Part shown: in pieces, positions 7,784 through 16,606 of the stretch
How positions within the stretch are numbered: position 1 is the first letter of the stretch
Layout: the number at the start of each line of letters is the position of its first letter
Source: RUG11894 sp964344335
GTDB lineage: Bacteria; Bacillota; Clostridia; Peptostreptococcales; Anaerovoracaceae
Direction of reading: 5' to 3'
NCBI GenBank assembly: GCA_964344335.1
Contig: CAYFMW010000021.1
Coordinates: 1-31,979, forward strand
Length of the DNA stretch: 31,979 nt
Program-made: the position numbers and the translations under genes
Notes under the pieces: generated by a model
Databases searched by the model: none
Told to the model about the DNA's origin: nothing
Seen by the model: only the letters and a program-made list of their open reading frames with translations

Positions 7784-10168
7784 TTAGTCTTCGTCCTTGT
7801 CGTCGGAGTCGTCGTCTTCGTCATCGTCGTCGTCTTCGTCGTCATCGTCATCGTCATCGTCGTCGTCTTCGTCGTCTGACTCTTCCTCAGATTCTTCCGC
7901 GAGCTCTTCGGACTCTTCCTCGGCTTCTTCTGCTGCATCTGCCGGCGCTTCGACAGCTTCCTCAGTCTCTTGGACTGCCTCTGCCGGCGCTTCGACAGCT
8001 TCCTCAGTCTCTTCAAGCGGCTCTTCTGCGGGCTGCTCGACCGCTTCCGCGGGCTCTTCTGCCGACACAGGCTCTACAGCTTCCTCTGCAGGCTCCTCGA
8101 CTACAGCTTCCTGCGGCTCGGCCTTCTCGGCCTCAGGCTCTTCTGCCTTTTCCTCGGCTTTAGCCTCCTGCTTCTCGGCTTCTCTTGCGATTCTCGCAGC
8201 CTCCTTTGCAGCAGCTATCTCCTCGATGGTCGGTTCGGGAAGCGTCGCCTTTATGGACAGGGAAATGCGCCTTCTCTCCTTGTCGATGTCGAGAATCTTG
8301 GCCTGAATATCCTGTCCGACCTGCAGCTCGTCGGAAACCTTATTAACTCTCTTGTGGGCAAGCTCGGAAATATGAACAAGTCCGTCAAGACCCGATGAAA
8401 GTTCCACGAACGCACCGTATTCCTTAATCTGGGCGACCTTACCGCTAATGATATCCCCTTCGTGATAATTTTCGTCTATCACGGACCAGGGCTCGGGCAT
8501 GGTCTGCTTTAATCCCAGAGAAATCTTGCCTTTTTCCGGGTTCAGATTAAGTATCTTTACATTTATTACCTGACCGATTTCGAGCGCCTCCTGGGGATGC
8601 CTTAGCCTGCCCCAGCTGATCTCTGAGATGTGCAGAAGTCCGTCTATTCCTCCGATGTCGACGAAGGCTCCGTAGTCGGTGAAGCGCATCACCCTGCCTT
8701 CGACGATATCTCCGATGCTGAGAGTCTCCCAAATCTCAGCGATTTTCTTGCGCTTTTCCTCCTGGAGGAAAGCCTTGTGGGAGAAGACAGCCTTGTTTCT
8801 CCTCTGGTCTACTCTCGTGACCCTGACCGGCAGGGTTTTGCCCACGAATTCCTGTGCGTCCTCGACATAGCGATCCGCAAGCTGCGACATGGGGATGAAA
8901 CCGGAAACTTCCTTATAGTTTGCAATGACACCGCCCTTTACTTCCTTCTGAACGCTGACATTGACGATTTCTTTTTCTTCCCATGCGTCATTTATTTCGG
9001 CCCAGTTTTCTGCAGACTGGAGCTTCTTCTGGGAAAGAAGGATATTTCCATCGCCGTCATCGGTCTTTAAGACCTTAGCCTGAACTTCGTCCCCTTCCTT
9101 AAATGTTGCGAGAAGATCTTTTTCTTCTTCCAGCTTTACTTCGTCCTTGGGGAGCAATCCGTCCTTTTTGCAGCCAAGGTTTACGACTACATGGTCGTCC
9201 GTGACATGGATTACATCACCTGATACAATTTCGCCTCTTCCGGGGAGTTTAAGACTTTTGTCTATCTCCTCCATAAGAGCGTCCATATCGATGTTTTGGT
9301 CTTTGGTGAACTCTTCACTCATGATAGAAATAACCTCCGAAATTATTTGTTGCGGTGTGGATGCACTGGCCGCAAGGCCTATTTTATTATATTTTTTGAT
9401 TTCGCGCAACGGTAAATCGCTCAATTCCTCTATAAATACGCATTTGCGGCAATTTCTTTCGCAAATTTGCATCAATTTATTCGAGTTTGAGCTCGTTTTG
9501 TCTCCGATTACAATCATCATATCGCTGCGGGAGGCGAGCTCCGCCGCCGCCTCCTGGCGCAATTTAGTCGCGCTGCATATGGTGTCTTCTATTGTTAAAT
9601 CGTGGCAGATAGAGCGCAAGGCTTCGCTGCAGGCCTCAAAATTTTCGCGGGTGAGAGTCGTCTGTGCGACCGCCGTTACGGGTCCCGACTGTAGCTCCTC
9701 CTCGAATGCGAGGCAGCCCTCCGGGCTCGCCGCAGCCCCGATCGGAAGCTCTGTAGAGCCCAGAATGCCCTTTACCTCCGGGTGACTGCCATCTCCGATT
9801 ACGAAGGTCTTTCGGCCCGCGCCGCCCGCCCGGCGGGCGGCTTCGTGTATCTTATACACGAAGGGGCATGTCGCGTCCACGACGCGCATGCCCGCGGCGC
9901 GGGCGGCATCGTAAACGCAATCGGGCACACCGTGAGCCCTTATTAAGACGACGCTGCCCGGCTCCGCCGCAGCTATGCTGTCGATGGTAATCATTCCGCC
10001 GGCCTCGAGCTCCGCAACGACCCTCTTGTTATGTATCAGAGCACCGAGGCAATAAAGCTTCGTCCCCTCCTTTTTGGCTCGTTCCATCTCTTCGCGAGCC
10101 ATATCCACGGCTCTCTTTACTCCGAAACAAAAGCCGGCGTGCTCCGCAACTTCAAAGCTCGGCTTCAT
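7784..10168 (-). CDS. ispH-rpsA: Bifunctional IspH (HMBPP reductase)-ribosomal protein S1 fusion
   Basis: A 794-residue fusion. Residues 1-285 are IspH/LytB, the last step of the MEP isoprenoid pathway (HMBPP to IPP and DMAPP): all three [4Fe-4S] cysteine ligands are present (C14 in GFCFG, C101 in DATCPF, C198 in DTICSA), with substrate residues H46, H79, H129 and E131. Residues about 310-650 hold four S1 RNA-binding domains, as in a short Firmicute ribosomal protein S1. From about 660 on is an Ala/Glu-rich then Asp/Glu-rich tail ending in a nearly pure D/E run. IspH-S1 fusions are known in Clostridia; the length and acidity of this tail are unusual. The start overlaps the rarA stop as ATGA. 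Confidence 0.95.
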   Translation of the reverse strand: MKPSFEVAEHAGFCFGVKRAVDMAREEMERAKKEGTKLYCLGALIHNKRVVAELEAGGMITIDSIAAAEPGSVVLIRAHGVPDCVYDAARAAGMRVVDATCPFVYKIHEAARRAGGAGRKTFVIGDGSHPEVKGILGSTELPIGAAASPEGCLAFEEELQSGPVTAVAQTTLTRENFEACSEALRSICHDLTIEDTICSATKLRQEAAAELASRSDMMIVIGDKTSSNSNKLMQICERNCRKCVFIEELSDLPLREIKKYNKIGLAASASTPQQIISEVISIMSEEFTKDQNIDMDALMEEIDKSLKLPGRGEIVSGDVIHVTDDHVVVNLGCKKDGLLPKDEVKLEEEKDLLATFKEGDEVQAKVLKTDDGDGNILLSQKKLQSAENWAEINDAWEEKEIVNVSVQKEVKGGVIANYKEVSGFIPMSQLADRYVEDAQEFVGKTLPVRVTRVDQRRNKAVFSHKAFLQEEKRKKIAEIWETLSIGDIVEGRVMRFTDYGAFVDIGGIDGLLHISEISWGRLRHPQEALEIGQVINVKILNLNPEKGKISLGLKQTMPEPWSVIDENYHEGDIISGKVAQIKEYGAFVELSSGLDGLVHISELAHKRVNKVSDELQVGQDIQAKILDIDKERRRISLSIKATLPEPTIEEIAAAKEAARIAREAEKQEAKAEEKAEEPEAEKAEPQEAVVEEPAEEAVEPVSAEEPAEAVEQPAEEPLEETEEAVEAPAEAVQETEEAVEAPADAAEEAEEESEELAEESEEESDDEDDDDDDDDDDEDDDDDEDDDSDDKDED
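7787..7880 (-). repeat. Low-complexity GAY/GAR run encoding the poly-Asp/Glu tail
   Basis: The last 30 or so codons of ispH-rpsA are almost only GAC, GAT and GAA/GAG, interrupted by a few Ser and Lys codons. On the plus strand this reads as a TCG/TCA-rich serine run, which is a shadow. Such a tract is prone to replication slippage. Confidence 0.85.
7938..8013 (-). repeat. 34-bp direct repeat, 42-bp period, inside the S1 acidic tail
   Basis: A 34-bp block at 7938-7971 recurs without mismatch at 7980-8013. The period of 42 bp equals 14 codons, so the reading frame is kept and the protein repeats a TEEAVEAPA-type unit. Perfect identity between copies suggests a recent in-frame duplication. Confidence 0.85.
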
Positions 10169-11451
10169 CGATCCTCTCCTTCCCGGTCAAGTCCCTCAAG
10201 ATAGTTCTTAAAGACCTTTTCCTGACCGCTCTCTCCGGGTTTATAATATTTAACTCCCGCCTTATGCAGATTGTCGGGGAGATATTGCTGTTTTACATAG
10301 CCGCCGTAGCTGTGCGGATACTTGTAGCCTATGCCTAGGCCCCTATCCTTCGCTCCGCTGTAGTGCGCGTCCTTTAAGTGGTCAGGCACATCGCCTATAT
10401 TCTTTGTCCGAAGATCGCCGAGCGCCGAATCGATGGCATTTATGCCGCTGTTCGACTTCGGACAGCTCGCGAGCAGTATCACCGCTTCCGCGAGCATTAT
10501 CCTCGCCTCGGGATATCCGACCATCAGGCTCGACTGCACGCAGTTGGTCACTACTGATATCGCGTTCGGATAGGCCATGCCTATATCCTCGCTCGCGCAG
10601 ACCATCAGGCGTCTGCCTATGGTCAATACATCCGCATCCGCCTGAATAAGCCGAGCGAGGTAATGGACCGCAGCATCCGGATCGCTTCCGCGTATGGATT
10701 TTTGCAGAGCCGACAGCAGATTGTACTTATCCTCGCTCCTGTCGTAAAAGCTCGTCTGCCTCTGCATCGCCTCGCCCACATCCGAAAGTCTTATCAGATT
10801 GCCTTCGATATTATCGGCGATAAAGCCCAGGGTATCCAGCGCTATCCTCGCATCTCCCCCGGATCTGTCGGCTATCATGCGAAGAGCCTCCTCTTCGCAG
10901 CGCAGCTTTCGTGCCCCGAGGCCTCTTTCCTCGTTTTTAAGCGCATTATCGAGAATCGCGAGGATATCTTCCACTTCGAGCCTTTTAAACTCGTAAATCG
11001 CCCGAACGCGGCTCAGGATGGCATCATTTATGGCAAAATACGGATTCTGGGTAGTGCTCCCTATAAAACGCACCGCGCCCTCCTCTATCGCCATAAGCAA
11101 GCTGTCCTGCTGCAGCTTGTTCCATCTGTGGAACTCATCCACATAAAGATAGACCTTCTTCTTTTCAAGCCCGAATGTCTTTAGCTTGGCAAGCTCGAGT
11201 ACCTCCTTGAGCTCCTTGGTTCCGGTGGTGGACGCATTGAGCTCGTAATGCTCGGCTTCGAGCTCCCTGACTATAATCCTCGCCAGCGTTGTCTTTCCCG
11301 TGCCCGAAGGTCCGAAGAAAATCGCCGACTCGAATGTCTTGTTCCTTATTGAGTTGTAAAGCAGCGAGCCCTCCTTCATAAAATGCTTCTGACCGAAGAA
11401 TTCATCTAGGCTCGCCGGCCTCATTCTCGTGGATAAAGGTTGCATAAACAC
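10165..11451 (-). CDS. rarA: Replication-associated recombination protein A (AAA+ ATPase)
   Basis: A 428-residue RarA/MgsA (Mgs1/WRNIP1 family) clamp-loader-like ATPase acting at stalled replication forks. The N-terminal MRPASLDEFFGQKH segment is the family hallmark; Walker A is GPSGTGKT (residues 47-54), Walker B is LYVDEFHRW, and the sensor region IGSTTQNPYFAIN follows. The C-terminal half contains the oligomerisation segment with GLGIGYKYPHSYGG. The ATG at 11451 has GGAGGAG 5 nt upstream. It is the first gene of the unit rarA-ispH-rpsA, with its own promoter just upstream and its stop overlapping the ispH start by 4 nt. Confidence 0.95.
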   Translation of the reverse strand: MFMQPLSTRMRPASLDEFFGQKHFMKEGSLLYNSIRNKTFESAIFFGPSGTGKTTLARIIVRELEAEHYELNASTTGTKELKEVLELAKLKTFGLEKKKVYLYVDEFHRWNKLQQDSLLMAIEEGAVRFIGSTTQNPYFAINDAILSRVRAIYEFKRLEVEDILAILDNALKNEERGLGARKLRCEEEALRMIADRSGGDARIALDTLGFIADNIEGNLIRLSDVGEAMQRQTSFYDRSEDKYNLLSALQKSIRGSDPDAAVHYLARLIQADADVLTIGRRLMVCASEDIGMAYPNAISVVTNCVQSSLMVGYPEARIMLAEAVILLASCPKSNSGINAIDSALGDLRTKNIGDVPDHLKDAHYSGAKDRGLGIGYKYPHSYGGYVKQQYLPDNLHKAGVKYYKPGESGQEKVFKNYLEGLDREGEDR

Positions 11452-11468
11452 TCCTCCGATGCTGTTAA

Positions 11469-11497
11469 ATTATATATTACGAGCAATCGCAAAGCAA
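11469..11497 (-). promoter_or_regulatory. Promoter of rarA-ispH-rpsA
   Basis: On the minus strand a consensus -10 TATAAT (11474-11469) lies 17 bp after TTGCTT (11497-11492). Predicted initiation is near 11462, giving a leader of roughly 10 nt containing the GGAGGAG ribosome binding site. Confidence 0.6.
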
Positions 11498-11540
11498 ATT
11501 TAATAATTCCCGCGCCTCTCTTCTGAGCCCGGCAGGCAGG

Positions 11541-11587
11541 AAATACAAAAAGCACGCTGCCCGCTCCCAAGGAGCAGGACAGCGCAC
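11541..11587 (-). terminator. Rho-independent terminator of the pur operon
   Basis: Downstream of the purL stop, the minus strand folds into a long GC-rich stem (CGCTG-CC-GCTCC paired with GGAGC-GG-CAGCG around a TTGG-type loop, one bulge) and continues GTGCTTTTTGTATTT. A strong stem with a U-tract in the correct orientation makes this the end of the nine-gene pur transcript. Confidence 0.85.
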
Positions 11588-11599
11588 TCGGACCACCCG

Positions 11600-11615
11600 C
11601 TGCGACAGGTCGCAG
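11600..11615. repeat. Small perfect inverted repeat after purL
   Basis: CTGCGAC and GTCGCAG are separated by 2 nt, 8 nt beyond the purL stop. It precedes the stronger terminator stem and has no U-tract of its own, so it may only be part of the 3' untranslated structure. Confidence 0.5.
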
Positions 11616-11623
11616 GAACTACT

Positions 11624-14600
11624 TTATTTAAAATACTTCGCCGCCGCGAGGAACATCTTCATGTCGTAATTGCCCGGAACATTCTTGTACAAGCCAGAAC
11701 CCACCCTCTCCGGATGACTCGTCCTGCCCAATACGCGGCCGTCGGGCGAACTTATGCCCTCCACAGCGAAAACCGAACCATTCGGATTATATAATATATC
11801 CCCGGAGGCATTTCCGCAGTCATCGACATACTGAGTCGCAATCTGACCCGCAGCGACAAGTCTTCTTATCGTCTCCTCGTCAGCGACGAAGCGCCCCTCC
11901 GCGCAGGAAAGCGCTGCGCTGTATATCTCCCCGGGCTCGGTGAACGCGAGCCAGGGCGAGATGTTCGAAGCCACGCGCAGCTTAACTATGCGCGACTGAT
12001 GACGCCCGATTCTGTTGAGCGTGAGCATGGGTCCGCAATCGCCGATATCCTCAATCCTGCCATAAGGCAGAAGTCCTAACTTCAACATGGCCTCAAAGCC
12101 GCCGGCAATTCCCAGCATAAGGCCGTCTCTCTTCTCGAGAAGCTCGTTTACGCTCTCCTTAACCTCAGCTTTTCTGAAGAATGAAGTTACAAAGCTCGCA
12201 CTTTTATCGGGCTCGCCCTCGCCGGAAAAACCGGCCGGAAGCACTATTAACTGAGCATCTTTCACCGCTTCCGCAAAGCCCTCCGCGGACTGCGCAATCT
12301 CTTCGGCTCTAAGGTTTCTTACAACGAAGAATTCCGCCTTTATTCCGGCATCCTCCAGAGCCTTTGCGGCATCGTACTCGCCGTTGGTGCCGGGAAGGAC
12401 GGGTATCAGGGCCCTAGGAGCCGCCGTCTTTACCGCGGGAACCACCCTGCTTACGGCCTTGAAGTTGAAATTCTCCATGGGCCCCGCATCCTGCTCTATA
12501 TTGCAGCTGAATACACCCTCCAGTTTTTCCTCGTATATGTCCATGAGCCTTGCAAGCTCTATGCTCTCTTTGCCGCATCTGAAAACGGGCTCCGCATTTA
12601 TCCGGCCTATCAGATCCGCGCCCTCGGGCATCTCCTTCACCTCGAGCAGGAAGGAGGCGTAATCGTAGCCGAACAGGAATTCGAGGCTAAGTCCGCTCTC
12701 GAACTCGAAGCCGAAGGCGTTTCCCATCGCCATCTTAAATACGGCCTCCGCTATTCCGCCGAATCCCGGGGTGTAGCAGGATATCGCCGCTCCGCTTGCC
12801 AGAAGCTCACGCACCTTTTCAAAGCAATTCCTTAAGCTTTCAGCTTCCGGAAGCCCGTCCGCGCCTATCTTCGGCGCCACGCGCACAAGCAGATTTCCCG
12901 CCTCCTTGAATTCCGGCGAAACGATCTGCGAAGCCTTCGCCGTAGTAACCGCAAAGGATATCAGCGTGGGCGGAACGGAGATATTTTCGAAAGTGCCCGA
13001 CATCGAATCCTTTCCGCCTATTGCGGCTATGCCGAGCTCGTTCTGAGCCCTGAATGCTCCTAAAAGCGCGGCGAGCGGCTTGCCCCAGTTCTTCGGGTCA
13101 TTCCCCAATTTCTGAAAATACTCCTGAAAACTCAGATATATGCTGTCCGCTCCCCCGCCTGTGGCTATCAGCTTGGAAACGGATTCCACGACGGCGAGAT
13201 ATGCCCCGTGATAGGGGCTCATTTCACTTATGTACGGATTGAAGCCCCAGGACATCAGCGAGCAGCAGTCCGTATGCTTCTTCTCCATGGGAATCTTATG
13301 AGCCATGGCCTGAATGGGCGTGCGCTGCATCTTTCCGCCGAAAGGCATAAGAATAGTTCCGGCACCCGCGCTCGAGTCGAAGCGCTCCGCAATCCCCCTC
13401 TTGGAACAGCAGTTGAGATCGTCCGCGAGAGCTTTATATTTTTGCACGAAGCCCCCTTCGACCAAATCTTTCTCAAGCTTCCCCGCCTTTACCACATGCG
13501 CGCTGCTGTACTTGATCGCGCCCGCGGAATTGAGAAACTCCCTGCTTATATCAACTATCTTGTCTCCGTTCCAGTGCATGGTGAGGCGCGGCTCCTCCTT
13601 TACGACTGCCACGGGCACGGCCCGCAGGTTTTCCGCTGCCGCAAGGGCAAGGAAAGGCTCAACATCTTCCTTAGCCACGACCACGGCCATGCGCTCCTGC
13701 GACTCGCTTATGGCGATCTCCGTTCCGTCGAGCCCCTCGTACTTGGTTGGCACGGCGTTTAAATCTATATCGAGCCCGTCGGCCAGTTCGCCTATGGCGA
13801 CGGAGACTCCGCCCGCGCCGAAGTCATTGCAGCGCTTTATCATGCGGGTGGCATCTCCGTTTCTAAAGAGCCTCAGAATCTTTCTTTCCTCCGGCGCGTT
13901 TCCTTTTTGCACCTCGGCCCCGCAGCTCTCCAGAGAGCTCAATTCGTGAGCCTTCGAGGATCCCGCGGCTGCGCCTATGCCGTCGCGTCCGGTATCGGCA
14001 CCGAGCAGTATTACGACATCTCCGGGGACGGGGGTCTGGCGCACCACATTCTCCGCGGGAGCGGCGGCTATCAGCGCGCCCACTTCCATGCGCTTGGCAA
14101 CATATCCCGGATGATATATCTCGTCCGCCATGCCGGCGGCCAGACCTATCTGATTCGCGTAGGACGAATTGCCCGCCGCGGCGGTGGTCACTATCCTGCG
14201 CTGCGGCAATTTGCCTTCCAAGGTTTCCGAAATCGGCGCAAGCGGATTGCCCGCCCCTGTTACCCTCATGGCAGCATAGACATAGGCCCGCCCCGATAGC
14301 GGATCCCTTATGGCTCCGCCCACGCAGGTGGAAGCTCCTCCGAAGGGCTCTATCTCCGTGGGATGATTGTGCGTCTCGTTCTTAAACAGAAGCAGCCAGG
14401 GCTCTTTCTTCCCGTCCGCTTCAACTTCTATTTTTACGGTGCAGGCGTTCTTCTCCTCGGATTCGTCCAGTCCGGGCAAAAGGCCGCGTCTACTTAAATC
14501 TTTGGCTACTATGGTCGCCAAATCCATAAGGCATATCGGCTTTTCGCTTCTTCCGAGCTCCTCGCGCATCTTAAGATACTCTTCGTAGCTATTCTGTATG

Positions 14601-15319
14601 AAGGCATCCTCAAAGCTTGCATTCTCAATTACAGTGCTGAATGTCGTATGCCTGCAGTGGTCCGACCAGTATGTGTCCACCATGCGAAGCTCGGTAACTG
14701 TCGGTACTCTGCCCTCGCCGCGAAAATACTCCTGAAAGAAGAGAATATCGTCCAGGTCCATGGCGAGGGCGTATTCGCCAATGATGTCCGAAAGAGCTTC
14801 GCGCCCGAGTTCACAGAAGCCGCAAAGCCTCTCGACACGCTGGGGCTCATCGTATTCCAGCTCAAGGCTTCTCGGAAGCTCCATGGATGCCTCCCTGCTC
14901 TCCACGGGGTTTACGATATAGCGCTTTATTGTCTCCACATCTTCGTCGTATATATTTCCATAGAAAACATAGAGCTTTGCGGAGCGCACTATGGGACGCG
15001 GGCCGCTCGATATTATCTGCAGACACTGAGCGGCGGAATCGACCTTCTGATCGTACTGACCCGGAAGATACTCGACGGCCAGGACTTTACCTCCCCCGGC
15101 ATCGAAGTCTTCCGAAGGCGTCTCCACCCGGGGCTCGGAAAACAGCTTTGTCTTTGCATATTCAAAGAGCTCCGCGCTTACGCCTTCAACATCGTAGCGG
15201 TTAATTACCCTCACCCTTTTAAGGCCGCTTATGCTCAACAACTCCACGCTTTCTTTGAGCAAGCCCGCCGCCTCCGATGCGAAGGGCTCTTTCTTTTCCA
15301 CATAGACCCTGTAAACCAT
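11624..15319 (-). CDS. purL: Phosphoribosylformylglycinamidine synthase, long form, with inactive-looking glutaminase domain
   Basis: A 1231-residue single-chain FGAM synthase (FGAR + ATP + amide nitrogen to FGAM). The synthase core looks intact: DTYWSDHCRHTTF, NETHNHPTEIEPFGGA and GGKDSMSGTF are present. The C-terminal class I glutaminase domain (about 975-1231) keeps its length but not its chemistry. The nucleophile elbow, normally GICNGFQ, reads GIAGGFE, so Cys is Ala1072, Asn is Gly1073 and Gln is Glu1076. The usual SHGEG reads SCAEG (1138-1142), and PGGFSGGDEPDGS is altered to PAGFSGEGEPDKS. His1202 and Glu1204 of the triad remain. ATG has GGAGG upstream; last gene of the operon, 3 nt after purD. 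Confidence 0.93.
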   Translation of the reverse strand: MVYRVYVEKKEPFASEAAGLLKESVELLSISGLKRVRVINRYDVEGVSAELFEYAKTKLFSEPRVETPSEDFDAGGGKVLAVEYLPGQYDQKVDSAAQCLQIISSGPRPIVRSAKLYVFYGNIYDEDVETIKRYIVNPVESREASMELPRSLELEYDEPQRVERLCGFCELGREALSDIIGEYALAMDLDDILFFQEYFRGEGRVPTVTELRMVDTYWSDHCRHTTFSTVIENASFEDAFIQNSYEEYLKMREELGRSEKPICLMDLATIVAKDLSRRGLLPGLDESEEKNACTVKIEVEADGKKEPWLLLFKNETHNHPTEIEPFGGASTCVGGAIRDPLSGRAYVYAAMRVTGAGNPLAPISETLEGKLPQRRIVTTAAAGNSSYANQIGLAAGMADEIYHPGYVAKRMEVGALIAAAPAENVVRQTPVPGDVVILLGADTGRDGIGAAAGSSKAHELSSLESCGAEVQKGNAPEERKILRLFRNGDATRMIKRCNDFGAGGVSVAIGELADGLDIDLNAVPTKYEGLDGTEIAISESQERMAVVVAKEDVEPFLALAAAENLRAVPVAVVKEEPRLTMHWNGDKIVDISREFLNSAGAIKYSSAHVVKAGKLEKDLVEGGFVQKYKALADDLNCCSKRGIAERFDSSAGAGTILMPFGGKMQRTPIQAMAHKIPMEKKHTDCCSLMSWGFNPYISEMSPYHGAYLAVVESVSKLIATGGGADSIYLSFQEYFQKLGNDPKNWGKPLAALLGAFRAQNELGIAAIGGKDSMSGTFENISVPPTLISFAVTTAKASQIVSPEFKEAGNLLVRVAPKIGADGLPEAESLRNCFEKVRELLASGAAISCYTPGFGGIAEAVFKMAMGNAFGFEFESGLSLEFLFGYDYASFLLEVKEMPEGADLIGRINAEPVFRCGKESIELARLMDIYEEKLEGVFSCNIEQDAGPMENFNFKAVSRVVPAVKTAAPRALIPVLPGTNGEYDAAKALEDAGIKAEFFVVRNLRAEEIAQSAEGFAEAVKDAQLIVLPAGFSGEGEPDKSASFVTSFFRKAEVKESVNELLEKRDGLMLGIAGGFEAMLKLGLLPYGRIEDIGDCGPMLTLNRIGRHQSRIVKLRVASNISPWLAFTEPGEIYSAALSCAEGRFVADEETIRRLVAAGQIATQYVDDCGNASGDILYNPNGSVFAVEGISSPDGRVLGRTSHPERVGSGLYKNVPGNYDMKMFLAAAKYFK

Positions 15320-15322
15320 CTT

Positions 15323-16591
15323 TTATACCTCCACGCCCTTTAAGGCTCTGGCTCCTATATCCTTTCTGTAATACGCATTGGCAAAGCTTATGCGGGAAAC
15401 GGCATCGTAGGCCTTCTCCACTGCGAGAGAAAGGCTTTCCGCCACGGCCGTGCAGCCGAGCACCCTGCCGCCGTTGCTCACCAGAACTCCGTCCTTTTCG
15501 GCGGCTCCGGCGATATATACCTCGGCATCAAGTTCGGCGGGTATATGCAGCTCAAAGCCCTTTTCGTAATCGCCCGGATAACCCTCCGAAGCCATTATGA
15601 CGCAGCAGGCGCAATCCTTGCTGAACTCGACCTCAATCTCCGAGAGCCGTTCCTCCGTAACCGCCATCATTATCTCCAGAAGGTCCGTTTTAAGCAGCGG
15701 CAACACAACCTGGGTTTCCGGATCTCCGAAGCGGCAGTTGTATTCTATAACCTTGGGTCCGTCCCTGGTAAGCATGAGCCCGAAGTAAAGGCAGCCTTTG
15801 AATTTTCGCCCCTCGGCGTTCATGGCGTTCATCGTCGGAATAAATATTTCCTTCATGCAGCGGGCGGCTATATCTTCGCTGTAATAAGGGTTCGGAGCGA
15901 TTGCGCCCATGCCGCCGGTATTGAGACCCAGGTCACCGTCCAGCGCCCTCTTGTGATCCATCGAAGAGAGCATCGGAACCAGCTTCGTGCCGTCCGTAAA
16001 GCTGAGCACGGAAAGCTCGGGCCCCTCCAGAAATTCCTCAATAACTACGCTGTTTCCGCTTGCGCCGAATTTCTTGTCGCGCATTATCGACAATACGGCA
16101 TCCCGCGCCGCATCCCTCGTTTCGGCTATTATTACACCCTTTCCAAGAGCCAGTCCGTCCGCCTTTACCACCGTGGGAAGCGGGCAATTTTCCACATATT
16201 CAAGAGCCGCGTCGATGTCGCTGAAGACCTCGTAGGCCGCCGTGGGAATGCCGTATTTCTTCATCAGATTCTTGGAAAACACCTTGCTGCCTTCTATTAC
16301 CGCCGCCTTCGCGTCGGGGCCGAAGCAGGGTATTCCGAGGGAGGAAAGCCTGTCCACGCAGCCCGCCACGAGTGGGTCGTCCGGAGCGACCACGGCATAA
16401 TCGATTTCGTTTTCCTTTGCGAAATCCGCGATGGCATCGAGGTCCGTGGCCTTTATTCCGGTGCATACGGCATCATTGCGCATACCGGCATTGCCGGGCA
16501 GGGCATATATCTTTTTAACCGCGTCGTTTTGCTTGAGTTTTTTGATTATGGCGTGCTCTCTTCCGCCGCCGCCCACGACCATTATTTTCAT
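15323..16591 (-). CDS. purD: Phosphoribosylamine-glycine ligase (GAR synthetase)
   Basis: A 422-residue ATP-grasp enzyme joining phosphoribosylamine and glycine. The N-terminal MVVGGGGREHAI, the ATP-grasp segment VVKADGLALGKGVI, the metal-site stretch VIEYNCRFGDPETQ and the GGMGAIAPNPYY loop are all typical, as is the length. I place the start at the ATG at 16591; an in-frame TTG six bases upstream is possible but is less well spaced from the GGGGA ribosome binding site. It follows the AICAR transformylase gene by 15 nt and precedes purL by 3 nt. Confidence 0.96.
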   Translation of the reverse strand: MKIMVVGGGGREHAIIKKLKQNDAVKKIYALPGNAGMRNDAVCTGIKATDLDAIADFAKENEIDYAVVAPDDPLVAGCVDRLSSLGIPCFGPDAKAAVIEGSKVFSKNLMKKYGIPTAAYEVFSDIDAALEYVENCPLPTVVKADGLALGKGVIIAETRDAARDAVLSIMRDKKFGASGNSVVIEEFLEGPELSVLSFTDGTKLVPMLSSMDHKRALDGDLGLNTGGMGAIAPNPYYSEDIAARCMKEIFIPTMNAMNAEGRKFKGCLYFGLMLTRDGPKVIEYNCRFGDPETQVVLPLLKTDLLEIMMAVTEERLSEIEVEFSKDCACCVIMASEGYPGDYEKGFELHIPAELDAEVYIAGAAEKDGVLVSNGGRVLGCTAVAESLSLAVEKAYDAVSRISFANAYYRKDIGARALKGVEV

Positions 16592-16606
16592 CGTCAATTC
16601 CCCGCA

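Noticed and set aside
7797..8306. 169-residue plus-strand open frame, almost all serine and alanine
   Set aside because: It is the exact antisense of the Asp/Glu/Ala-rich tail of ispH-rpsA and has no ribosome binding site or recognisable domain.
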